Shown here piece by piece: positions 1 to 6,047 of a DNA stretch of 6,792 nt. Below the pieces are notes generated by a model. The model made no database searches and had not been told where the DNA came from. It saw only the letters and a program-made list of their open reading frames with translations. Position numbers and translations under genes: made by a program. Each line of letters opens with the position of its first letter. Positions within the stretch are counted from its first letter, which is position 1. Source of the DNA: an uncultured Candidatus Melainabacteria bacterium (GTDB lineage: Bacteria; Cyanobacteriota; Vampirovibrionia; Gastranaerophilales; Gastranaerophilaceae); NCBI GenBank assembly GCA_934693215.1, contig CAKUVB010000094.1:1-6792 (forward strand), written 5' to 3'.

Positions 1-762
1 GGTCGGCTTATACCTACATCAACGGCTTGTACATCAGGTTCTTTGGGTGTTGGTATGGCCTATGAATCAATTAAATACGGACAACAAGATATTATGATTG
101 CCGGTGGGGCGGAAGAACTTCACCCTTCACAAGCAGGGGTTTTTGACACTCTTTATGCAACAAGTATCAAAAATAATACACCTAACAAAACTCCATCACC
201 TTTTGATAGAGATAGAGATGGGCTTGTAATAGGTGAAGGTGCCGGAACACTTATACTTGAAGAATATGAACATGCCAAAAATAGAGGTGCAAAGATTTAT
301 GCAGAAATTGTAGGGTTTGCAACAAATACAGATGGAACCCACATTACCAATCCAAACCCGAATACTATGCAAATTGTTATGGAAAATTCAATTAAAAGTG
401 CAGGAATATCGGCAGATGATATTGGTTATGTAAATGCACATGGTACAGGAACAAAAAATGGTGATATTGCAGAAAGTATTGCAACTCAAAATGCTTTCAA
501 AAGACAAGTTCCAATTAGCACAATAAAAAGTTATACAGGACATACGTTAGGTGCTTGTGGTGCAATAGAGGCTATTTTGTCAATTGAAATGATGCGTAAT
601 AAATGGTTTGCACCAACTCTAAATCTTAACAATATTGACCCTGAATGTGGGGAACTTGATTATATTGTTGGTGAAGGTCGCAATATTGATACTGAATACG
701 TGATGAGTAATAATTTTGCGTTCGGTGGAATAAATACATCATTAATCTTTAAACGAGTTTAG
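1..762 (+). CDS. Beta-ketoacyl-ACP synthase, FabB-like (5'-truncated by window edge)
   Basis: Condensing enzyme of fatty-acid or polyene synthesis: it joins an acyl chain held on its active-site cysteine to malonyl-ACP in the cytoplasm. The frame is open from base 1, and 253 residues are visible of a family of about 400, so roughly 150 N-terminal residues lie upstream. The Cys-His-His triad is intact: Cys10 in STACTSGS, His147 in NAHGTGT and His181 in GHTLGACGA, with the usual Lys176 five residues before the last His. AGGAEEL and the C-terminal SNNFAFGGINTSLIF are FabB-like rather than typical FabF. A TTG at base 43 is not the start, because the catalytic Cys lies before it. The wording around Cys10 and the GGINTSLIF end resemble, from memory, ketosynthases of aryl-polyene clusters, so the gene may be secondary-metabolic instead of housekeeping. 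It ends in a terminator hairpin, which suggests the last gene of an operon. Confidence 0.93.
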   Translation, partial: GRLIPTSTACTSGSLGVGMAYESIKYGQQDIMIAGGAEELHPSQAGVFDTLYATSIKNNTPNKTPSPFDRDRDGLVIGEGAGTLILEEYEHAKNRGAKIYAEIVGFATNTDGTHITNPNPNTMQIVMENSIKSAGISADDIGYVNAHGTGTKNGDIAESIATQNAFKRQVPISTIKSYTGHTLGACGAIEAILSIEMMRNKWFAPTLNLNNIDPECGELDYIVGEGRNIDTEYVMSNNFAFGGINTSLIFKRV

Positions 763-778
763 AGATTAATGATTTTTT
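738..778 (+). terminator. Intrinsic terminator overlapping the end of the ketosynthase gene
   Basis: Bases 738-753 pair with 758-773 to give a 16-bp stem with one G-U wobble (749/762) and a CGAG loop, followed by a run of Ts at 774-778. The last codons of the ketosynthase form the 5' arm, and its TAG stop lies at the start of the 3' arm. The stem is AT-rich but long. The other strand has no T-run, so it should act only on + strand transcripts. Confidence 0.8.
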
Positions 779-821
779 GTTAGTGAATTACTTAACATAT
801 ACATGAATGACTAAAATATTC

Positions 822-1193
822 CGTCATCTTGAGCAAAGCGAAAGATCTCTAACAAACTTTGCTTTCTTCCTTGTATGAGATTCTTCGGCAAGCCGAGCAG
901 AGCGAATTTCTGTACGGCATTCATGCCGGATAGCGAACAGATTGAGGCTTTTGGAACGGAGTTCCTTTGCCGAAACTCTGTGAGCATGGAAGAAATTCAA
1001 GACAGGGTGAAAATCGAAAATTCATAATCGGAAAAAGTATTTTTTCGATTTGAATTTGAGTGTACCCGTTTAATGCGAGGCGTAGTAAGCTTCGCCCTCT
1101 GAATGACATTGTAGATTATGCGAAGCATAGTAGGTAATGGGTTTGAATGACGAATGGGTGTTCTGGATTACGTCGCTATCGCTCGTAATGACG
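822..1193. repeat. MITE-like composite repeat island with imperfect terminal inverted repeats
   Basis: This non-coding stretch is richer in GC than its flanks and full of short palindromes. Its left end CGTCATCTTGAGC (822-834) and the reverse complement of its right end (1181-1193, CGTCATTACGAGC) match at 10 of 13 positions. Weaker similarity continues inward through GAGC..AGCGA. AAATAT occurs just outside both ends (814-819 and 1196-1201) and could be a target duplication, but it is weak evidence in AT-rich DNA. Internal AATGAC ends near 1102 and 1146 suggest several nested or tandem units. Small hairpins include CGGCAT/ATGCCG (915-928), GGAAC/GTTCC (about 954-966) and TATGC/GCATA (about 1117-1129). 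The sequence resembles the dispersed 'GTCATTCTGAG...GAATC' class of intergenic elements seen in many bacteria. No transposase is present. Confidence 0.55.
993..1057. repeat. Long imperfect inverted repeat inside the repeat island
   Basis: AAATCGAAAA (1011-1020) is the exact reverse complement of TTTTCGATTT (1042-1051). Just outside, AAATTCAA (993-1000) matches TTGAATTT (1050-1057), with about 10 unpaired bases (1001-1010) on the left side. The two right-hand arms share two bases, so not all pairs can form at once. It could fold as a bulged hairpin in RNA, or be a relic of a palindromic element. Confidence 0.45.
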
Positions 1194-1339
1194 TGAAATA
1201 TGTTAATGTTGGTTATTTATTTTATATCGGGACTTATTCAGTACGAGGCTTGTGAATTCGCTATTCATTCAAACAACGAGAGTTTTGCCTTAAATAACTA
1301 TATCCTACAAGAATCATTACAAGTATAAGCGAAGTATAT
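1194..1339. other. AT-rich intergenic spacer downstream of comEC, nothing recognised
   Basis: This is the 3' flank of comEC, which reads leftward into it. I see no ORF and no convincing terminator for the - strand: the only stem-like pairing near 1280-1300 is weak and lacks a clean T-run. A short direct repeat AAGTATA occurs around 1320-1337. Confidence 0.5.
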
Positions 1340-3751
1340 TTATAAGTTATTAATTTTTTCTATTCTGTCACGTACATATTTAAGCTTATCAGAATCATAC
1401 GTATATATTTTATATTCTTCTGGAGAAACTTCTATTTTTATTGAATGATTTAAGTCTGTTCGATAAATATTTGTATTCCTCAATCCTTGTAATGTCTTTT
1501 TATTCGGGTGTCCGTATCTATTCTCCCCTACAGAAATCAAAGAAATTTTAGGGTTTAAGTATTCTATTATTGATTTATTTATAACATTTTTTGCACCATG
1601 ATGACCTACCTTCAAAACAGTTATATTTCTAGGTAATTGTGATTTTAACTGGGTTAAGGCAACTACACCAGCATCACCGGTAAAAAGCATACTAAATTTA
1701 TTGTATCGAACAATGGAAATAATTGAATTTTCATTATCGACACTTATATTTTTCTGTTTATTAATATGTGCTTTATTTAATTCAATCGAAAAATTATTTT
1801 CATCAACAATTAAAGTCTTACCCTTTACGCATACGAGATTTGGAACTTTTTTATAAATTTGTTTTGCAATTCTTGAATCGTCAGAAAGAGAATTTACATA
1901 AACTTTATCAATTTTTACATCGTTCACTAAATCAATCGCACCACCAGAATGGTCATTATCAAAATGGGTTAAAATAAGGGAGTCTATCTCTTTTATACCT
2001 TTATCTCTCAGATATTTAACAATAATCATCTTAGCTTTAGAAGAACTTCCTCGATATCCTGATTTGCCTGTATCTATAATTATATATCTGTTTTGAGGTG
2101 TTTTTAAAAGAAACGCATCACCGTTTTGAACATCAAACGAAATTATTTCAAGATTTTTATTCGGAATATTTATTGTCGACAAAAACAATAAACCAATCAA
2201 TCCAAGAAAAATAAATATTGGCTTTTTATCAACAAATCTATTTTTCAAGATATAAACCCCAAGTAATAAAATTAAATAGTATAAAATAACTTGTAAAATT
2301 GATGGGTGAGTTGTGATAAATAAAGAATGTGGCAGACCTGAAAAGAAATTTGAAATCCAAACCAATATATTCAAAAGAGGGTTCAACACAAAATCAAAAA
2401 TCCTACAAACAATATCAGATATTGGTTTTATCAATGCAAATACTGAACTAACAAAACCACCAAAACTGATTACAGATAAAAATGGAACAGTCAATATATT
2501 TGCAAATACCGAATATAAACTAATATTATTAAAATAAAACATTTGTATTGGTATAACCCATACTTGAGCGATAAGAGGTACAAAAATTGCACCTGACAAC
2601 CAATTAGGCAACCTCTTAAAATATCCCATTACAATATTTGTACATAACAATAACCCAAATGTAACAATAAAAGATAATTGAAACCCAACATCATTGATAA
2701 AAGCTGGGTTATAAATTAGCATAAGTAACCCGACAAATGCCAATAACGAAATACTATGAGCATCTCTATCAATTAATTTTCCAAGCAAAATAAATATCAA
2801 CATTATTGCCGCACGAATGACAGAAGGCCCAAGCCCAGTCATTAATGAATATAGTATTATAACAAATATACCTGCCGAAACTGATATTTTATAAGGTACT
2901 CTCAATTTCCTTAAAAAGAAAAACAAAAACCCATATATAAACGCAACATTCATACCAGAGGCTGCCAAAATATGGAGCAATCCTGAATTAATAAAAGTTG
3001 TTTTTATATAATCAGGCGGTGCAATTGCATCATCTCCAAAAACAATACCACCTAAAATTTCAATATTCGGACTTTTTAGGTATTTTGAATGTGAATCCAA
3101 TATGTTTATTCTTGAATTATTCAATCCTTGAAGTATTTTCCATCTTAAAGAAAGTTGTGTTGGTATCAAATGATAATCTTTTTCTGTTGAATAAAATACT
3201 GTGTATGCCTGAAAATTTCTTAAATAATTCGCATAACTAAATTGTGACGGGTTAGTAGAACGAAATGGTGCGACCAATTTCCCCTCTATTGAATACGAAT
3301 TGCCTATAAGTGGTTTGTTTTTAATTTCACCATCATATTTTAAACTAACCAGTGTTTTATTATTAGGAACTGTAATCGTTTTATCATCACACTTGATTTT
3401 ATTAACATTAAAGAAAAACTTTAGAGTATCATCTCTTGTGGTGTTTGGGATTGATATGATTTGCCCTTCAATAACTGATTTTTGAGGTGCGAGCATCAAC
3501 AAATCATCAGAGTTTTTTATTCTTAATTGAGCATTAAAGAACCCAAAATAAAACATCAAAATCCATATCAAAATAATTTTTATAGGAAAATAATTCCTTA
3601 AAATCATTATTATTCCAACAACTGAAACAATTGCACAAAATATTAGTTGTTGGTTATTAAAATATGCAAATAACCCCAATATATAAACTATTGAGGTTAA
3701 AAACATTAAAAAGTTTTTGTTTTGAGAAAGGCTTTTCAGCATCTCTTTCAT
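1340..3751 (-). CDS. comEC: ComEC/Rec2 family DNA-uptake channel protein
   Basis: Inner-membrane protein that carries single-stranded DNA into the cytoplasm during natural transformation. At 803 aa it has the full three-part layout. An N-terminal membrane and soluble region (about 15-200) fits DUF4131. A polytopic Competence domain (about 230-505) contains HILAASGMNV (260-269) and GLGPSVIRAAIM (306-317). After a hydrophobic segment (about 511-527), a C-terminal metallo-beta-lactamase domain (about 535-780) follows. Its metal-binding motifs are present: FDVQNGDA (539-546), IDTG (559-562), HFDNDHSGG (596-604), FTGDAG (690-695), GHHGA (716-720) and RYGHPN (745-750). The nuclease-like site therefore looks intact. 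Two motifs depart from the commoner SGLHVG and DVGQGDA forms. The gene starts 4 bp after proC, with AGGAA (complement of 3761-3765) inside the proC end as ribosome site, so the two are probably co-transcribed. A full set of pilus and ComEA genes is not visible here. Confidence 0.93.
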   Translation of the reverse strand: MKEMLKSLSQNKNFLMFLTSIVYILGLFAYFNNQQLIFCAIVSVVGIIMILRNYFPIKIILIWILMFYFGFFNAQLRIKNSDDLLMLAPQKSVIEGQIISIPNTTRDDTLKFFFNVNKIKCDDKTITVPNNKTLVSLKYDGEIKNKPLIGNSYSIEGKLVAPFRSTNPSQFSYANYLRNFQAYTVFYSTEKDYHLIPTQLSLRWKILQGLNNSRINILDSHSKYLKSPNIEILGGIVFGDDAIAPPDYIKTTFINSGLLHILAASGMNVAFIYGFLFFFLRKLRVPYKISVSAGIFVIILYSLMTGLGPSVIRAAIMLIFILLGKLIDRDAHSISLLAFVGLLMLIYNPAFINDVGFQLSFIVTFGLLLCTNIVMGYFKRLPNWLSGAIFVPLIAQVWVIPIQMFYFNNISLYSVFANILTVPFLSVISFGGFVSSVFALIKPISDIVCRIFDFVLNPLLNILVWISNFFSGLPHSLFITTHPSILQVILYYLILLLGVYILKNRFVDKKPIFIFLGLIGLLFLSTINIPNKNLEIISFDVQNGDAFLLKTPQNRYIIIDTGKSGYRGSSSKAKMIIVKYLRDKGIKEIDSLILTHFDNDHSGGAIDLVNDVKIDKVYVNSLSDDSRIAKQIYKKVPNLVCVKGKTLIVDENNFSIELNKAHINKQKNISVDNENSIISIVRYNKFSMLFTGDAGVVALTQLKSQLPRNITVLKVGHHGAKNVINKSIIEYLNPKISLISVGENRYGHPNKKTLQGLRNTNIYRTDLNHSIKIEVSPEEYKIYTYDSDKLKYVRDRIEKINNL

Positions 3752-3755
3752 ATAT

Positions 3756-4562
3756 TTATTTTCCTAAAGCTTTTGCTTTTTCACGAGTCTTGTCGATTAG
3801 GTTGTAGAAAAGTTCATTTGTTTTTTCTTCGTCCATAAAATCAACACCAACCCTTGTGCAACCACCTTTAGTCGCTACACTTGCAATAAGTTCTTCTGCA
3901 GATTTGTCACTATTTAATAACATTTTTGCAGAACCAATTGCAGTTTGAATGCTAAGTGTCAACGATTTTTCATAATCAAGTCCAAGTTTTTCTCCAGCTC
4001 TTGCAATTTCGTTGATAACTTTGTAATAAAAAGCAGGACCAGAGCCTGAAATTGCAGTAACGATATCTATTTGAGATTCTTCTACTACAATACATTTACC
4101 AATGTTTGAAAGTAATTGTTTTACAAACTCAACATCATCTTTTGTTGCAGACTTACCACCTGCGATTCCGCTCATACCCTCACAAATAAGTGCTGGGGTA
4201 TTAGGCATAACTCTTACAACTCTAGTATTTTCAGGAAGTATGTTTTGAATAAAATTTGTAGTTACACCGGCTGCAATAGATACTACAAGCTTGTCATTTG
4301 TAACAGAATCTTTTATTTCGTTCAAAACTCCTTCTACAAAATTAGGAGTTGTTGCAATAAATATAACATCTGAGTTTTTAACCAATTCATTGTTATTTGT
4401 AACAACTTTTATACCTAGCTTTTTACTCTTTTCTTCTGCAGCCTCAACAGAAATTTCTGATGCTGTAATACAATCTGCATCTACAAACTTAGAAGATATA
4501 ACTCCTCCAATAATGGCACTTGCCATTTTACCGCAACCGATAAATCCAATTTTTTTGTTCAT
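3756..4562 (-). CDS. proC: Pyrroline-5-carboxylate reductase
   Basis: Catalyses the last step of proline synthesis, reducing 1-pyrroline-5-carboxylate to L-proline with NAD(P)H in the cytoplasm. The 268-aa length is normal for the family. An N-terminal Rossmann fold opens with IGFIGCGKMA (5-14), the GxGxxA dinucleotide loop. VSIAAGV (94-100) and RVMPNTPA (117-124) follow. The C-terminal dimerisation domain carries SGSGPAF (172-178), GLDYEKSLTLSIQTAIGSA (194-212) and VATKGGCT (229-236), the P5CR signature region, where many relatives have SPGGTT. The ATG at 4562 is preceded by AAAAGG (complement of 4572-4577) 9 nt upstream. It is the first gene of a probable proC-comEC unit and is divergent from rpmH across 89 bp. 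I could not resolve a clear promoter for it within that gap. Confidence 0.96.
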   Translation of the reverse strand: MNKKIGFIGCGKMASAIIGGVISSKFVDADCITASEISVEAAEEKSKKLGIKVVTNNNELVKNSDVIFIATTPNFVEGVLNEIKDSVTNDKLVVSIAAGVTTNFIQNILPENTRVVRVMPNTPALICEGMSGIAGGKSATKDDVEFVKQLLSNIGKCIVVEESQIDIVTAISGSGPAFYYKVINEIARAGEKLGLDYEKSLTLSIQTAIGSAKMLLNSDKSAEELIASVATKGGCTRVGVDFMDEEKTNELFYNLIDKTREKAKALGK

Positions 4563-4578
4563 AATAATTAACCTTTTA

Positions 4579-4605
4579 TTGACTATTCTAATTGTTTCCT
4601 ATAAT
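4579..4605 (+). promoter_or_regulatory. Putative sigma70-type promoter for rpmH
   Basis: TTGACT (4579-4584) is followed after 15 bp by a perfect TATAAT (4600-4605). The spacer is short. Other readings are TTGACT-17-TAATAT (4602-4607), or TTGTTT (4592-4597)-17-CATAAT (4615-4620). All would start transcription 15-40 nt before the rpmH ATG. The same TTGACT hexamer begins the promoter found after infC. Confidence 0.55.
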
Positions 4606-4651
4606 ATATATAAGCATAATAATATAAAGTAGCTAAAAAAGGAATAGAAAA

Positions 4652-4804
4652 ATGAGACGTACACTAGAAGGAACTAAAATAAAAAGACAAAGAGTTAGTG
4701 GTTTTAGAGCTAGAATGTCAACTCCTGGCGGTCAAGAAGTTATGAATAGACGTAGAGCAAAAGGAAGACACAAATTAGCAATCACTGCTAAAAAACGTGC
4801 TTAG
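4652..4804 (+). CDS. rpmH: 50S ribosomal protein L34 (bL34)
   Basis: Small, very basic protein of the large ribosomal subunit. The 50-aa product starts MRRTLEGTKIKRQRVSGFRA and continues with RMSTPGGQEV, then the Arg/Lys-rich RRRAKGRHKLAI. This matches the bL34 pattern (RTLxGT...SGFRARM.T..G..V...RR.KGR..L), in its cyanobacterial flavour. The tail ITAKKRA extends a few residues past the usual end. The ATG is preceded by AAAAAAGGA ending 8 nt upstream. A strong terminator lies 25 bp after the stop, so the gene appears monocistronic. In most bacteria rnpA (RNase P protein) follows rpmH directly; here the next gene is a LuxR-type protein on the opposite strand. Confidence 0.96.
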   Translation: MRRTLEGTKIKRQRVSGFRARMSTPGGQEVMNRRRAKGRHKLAITAKKRA

Positions 4805-4829
4805 TCTTTTTGACAAAACAAAGTTTAAG

Positions 4830-4865
4830 AAAATTCCGAGACATAAGTTTCGGAATTTTTTAATG
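4830..4865 (+). terminator. Intrinsic terminator after rpmH
   Basis: AAAATTCCGA (4830-4839) pairs with TCGGAATTTT (4850-4859). The stem extends by G-U, A-T and C-G pairs (4840-4842 with 4847-4849) to 13 bp, closing an ATAA loop, and is followed by a T-rich tail. The opposite strand also reads stem then TTTTCTT, so it may also serve the convergent LuxR-type gene. Confidence 0.88.
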
Positions 4866-4906
4866 GGATAATTTTATATTGGGGTAAAAAAGGTTCCATA
4901 TTAAGT

Positions 4907-5098
4907 CTAAATTATTCCCATTTTTAAAGCTTTTACTGCCGCTTGAACTCTACCATTTGCGTGGAGTTTTGCAAATATAGAACATATATGAGCTTTTACT
5001 GTATGAATACTGAGTATCATTTTTTTGGCAATTTCTTCATTACTTAATCCCTCGGCAATATATGTTAAAACTTGTATTTCTCTATCCGTTAACTCCAT
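4907..5098 (-). CDS. Stand-alone LuxR/GerE-type helix-turn-helix protein
   Basis: Probable small DNA-binding transcription regulator. The 63 aa are almost exactly one LuxR C-terminal domain: LTDREIQVLTYIAEGLS (3-19), scaffold helix NEEIAKKM (20-27), then SIHTVKAHICSIFAKLHANG (30-49), where HTVKAHICSIFAKL is the recognition helix. RVQAAVKALKMGI closes the fold. All usual core residues of the NarL/FixJ/GerE family are present, but there is no receiver or autoinducer domain. No upstream reading frame supplies one, so this looks like a true mini-regulator like GerE and not a fragment. The ATG at 5098 has AAAGGTG (complement of 5104-5110) 5 nt upstream. It is divergent from the EF-hand gene and separated from it by 245 bp with operator-like symmetry. 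With no sensor domain, its activity may be set by its own level or by a partner. Confidence 0.88.
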   Translation of the reverse strand: MELTDREIQVLTYIAEGLSNEEIAKKMILSIHTVKAHICSIFAKLHANGRVQAAVKALKMGII

Positions 5099-5154
5099 TG
5101 ATTCACCTTTTCTTCCAAGCTATATACGGGACAAAAATATAATATAACGTACAT

Positions 5155-5181
5155 AGTCAATTGTATATTAGACGTTTGACT
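5155..5181. promoter_or_regulatory. Spaced inverted repeat AGTCAA-N15-TTGACT between divergent genes
   Basis: AGTCAA (5155-5160) and TTGACT (5176-5181) are exact reverse complements 15 bp apart. Read outward, each is a good -35 hexamer facing one of the two divergent genes. On the - strand a TATTTT at 5139-5134 follows after 15 bp. On the + strand no good -10 follows at the right distance. It could equally be a pair of regulator half-sites. Confidence 0.35.
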
Positions 5182-5260
5182 GTTTTTTATAAATTTTAAC
5201 TTGATATATTTATCGGATTTGTAGAGTTTATAGAATAAAGATGACTATTTATTTTAAAAT

Positions 5261-5274
5261 CATTCATATGAATG
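5261..5274. promoter_or_regulatory. Perfect 14-bp palindrome, candidate operator
   Basis: CATTCATATGAATG reads the same on both strands. It lies 69 bp before the EF-hand ATG, in the intergenic region shared with the LuxR-type gene. A weak -10-like TAGAAT (5231-5236) lies about 25 bp upstream. LuxR-family dimers bind inverted repeats, so the neighbour's product is a natural candidate, but this link is inference. Confidence 0.4.
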
Positions 5275-5328
5275 GTTGATTTAGAAGAAAAAATCATTAA
5301 TATTGTAGTGTAGGTAATAAAAATATAT

Positions 5329-5343
5329 AGGAGCCCCCCAGAA
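5329..5343 (+). promoter_or_regulatory. Ribosome binding site with an adjacent run of six C
   Basis: AGGAG (5329-5333) stands 10 nt before the ATG of the EF-hand gene and supports that start. The spacer begins with six consecutive Cs, very unusual in this AT-rich intergenic DNA. I saw no G-run nearby that would pair with it. Confidence 0.7.
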
Positions 5344-5904
5344 ATGGCTAGTTATTTAAACGGAACGTCCCTAATAAAAGGGATACAGGCAGGCATGTCT
5401 AATTCTTATGCAGTTTTATCAAATTTATATAAAGATGGTCTTACACAATCAAGTTTAGTAGAGGCGATGGGGAACACATCATTATTAACTTCTACTGGCG
5501 GTTATGGTGCAACTTTTGCATCTTATCTAAGTCAAAATTTCGGCACATTAGATAAAAATGGTGACGGAACACTTTCAACAGATGAAGTCCAAAAACTTAT
5601 GACTCAAGTTGCAAATCAAGGTTTGACAAGACAACAAATTACACAATTGGGTAGTATGAGCGGAATTTCATCTGATATGCAAGGAACAATTTTAGATCAC
5701 TTTTCAGAAATAGATACAAACCATGATGGCAAAGTGACAGCTGGAGAAATTCAGGCTTATAATTTAACTTCAAAAATGGCAAAACGAAAAGTTGAAGACG
5801 AAAATAAAATGATTAAAAGCACTTCCATATTCTATGGTGATGAGGACAAAGAATTTTCAAGCAGTCTTTTGTCTTACAAATGGCTGAGTGACAGTGATAA
5901 GTAA
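5344..5904 (+). CDS. EF-hand domain protein, function unknown
   Basis: Predicted calcium-binding protein of 186 aa. Two canonical 12-residue EF-hand loops are present: DKNGDGTLSTDE (70-81) and DTNHDGKVTAGE (124-135). Both have Asp at positions 1, 3/5 equivalents, Gly at 6 and Glu at 12, so both should bind Ca2+. They are separated by a helical, Gln-rich linker (82-120). The N-terminal 60 residues are rich in Ser, Gly, Leu and Tyr, with no hydrophobic signal peptide or membrane segment. The C-terminal tail (145-186) is highly charged. The ATG has AGGAG 10 nt upstream. It stands alone between a divergent LuxR-type gene and a terminator, so it is probably monocistronic and may be controlled by that neighbour. 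Ca2+ sensing, buffering or a structural role are all possible; the sequence does not decide. Confidence 0.88.
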   Translation: MASYLNGTSLIKGIQAGMSNSYAVLSNLYKDGLTQSSLVEAMGNTSLLTSTGGYGATFASYLSQNFGTLDKNGDGTLSTDEVQKLMTQVANQGLTRQQITQLGSMSGISSDMQGTILDHFSEIDTNHDGKVTAGEIQAYNLTSKMAKRKVEDENKMIKSTSIFYGDEDKEFSSSLLSYKWLSDSDK

Positions 5905-5936
5905 GGAAGGTTAAGTGTAATTTAGGGAAAAATATT

Positions 5937-5980
5937 ACTCCGGATAAAACCCAATTGGGTGAAATATTCGGAGTTTTAAT
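5937..5980 (+). terminator. Intrinsic terminator after the EF-hand gene
   Basis: ACTCCG (5937-5942) pairs with CGGAGT (5969-5974), followed by the T-rich TTTTAATTATATT. Inside the loop a second perfect hairpin, ACCCAATTGGGT (5949-5960), can stack. It sits just before the infC promoter and separates the two transcripts. Confidence 0.7.
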
Positions 5981-5988
5981 TATATTCT

Positions 5989-6017
5989 TTGCAAAAAAAA
6001 GAGAAATGTGTTATTAT
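5989..6017 (+). promoter_or_regulatory. Extended -10 promoter of infC
   Basis: TTGCAA (5989-5994) is followed after 17 bp by TATTAT (6012-6017), preceded by TG at 6009-6010 as in extended -10 promoters. Transcription would start near 6024, giving a leader of about 40 nt before the proposed AUA start. A start at the in-frame ATG at 6006 would lie upstream of this transcript. Confidence 0.6.
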
Positions 6018-6047
6018 ATTTGCGTTACAGATAATATAATACATTAT

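Noticed and set aside
921..1109. A 62-residue open frame on the - strand inside the repeat island
   Set aside because: It lies entirely in palindromic repeat sequence, has no recognisable domain and no good ribosome site; chance frame.
822..1193. CRISPR array
   Set aside because: The repeats are inverted and irregular, with no evenly spaced direct repeats and no cas genes nearby.
1768..3485. Several short + strand frames opposite comEC
   Set aside because: All are antisense to a complete, motif-rich ComEC, with no domains of their own; low-complexity translations of its reverse strand.
4291..4632. A 113-residue open frame on the + strand opposite proC
   Set aside because: It is antisense to the well-supported proC and runs through the divergent promoter region; shadow of proC.
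4907..5098. LuxR-type gene as a broken fragment of a response regulator
   Set aside because: It has its own ATG and ribosome site, a complete domain fold and no receiver remnant upstream.
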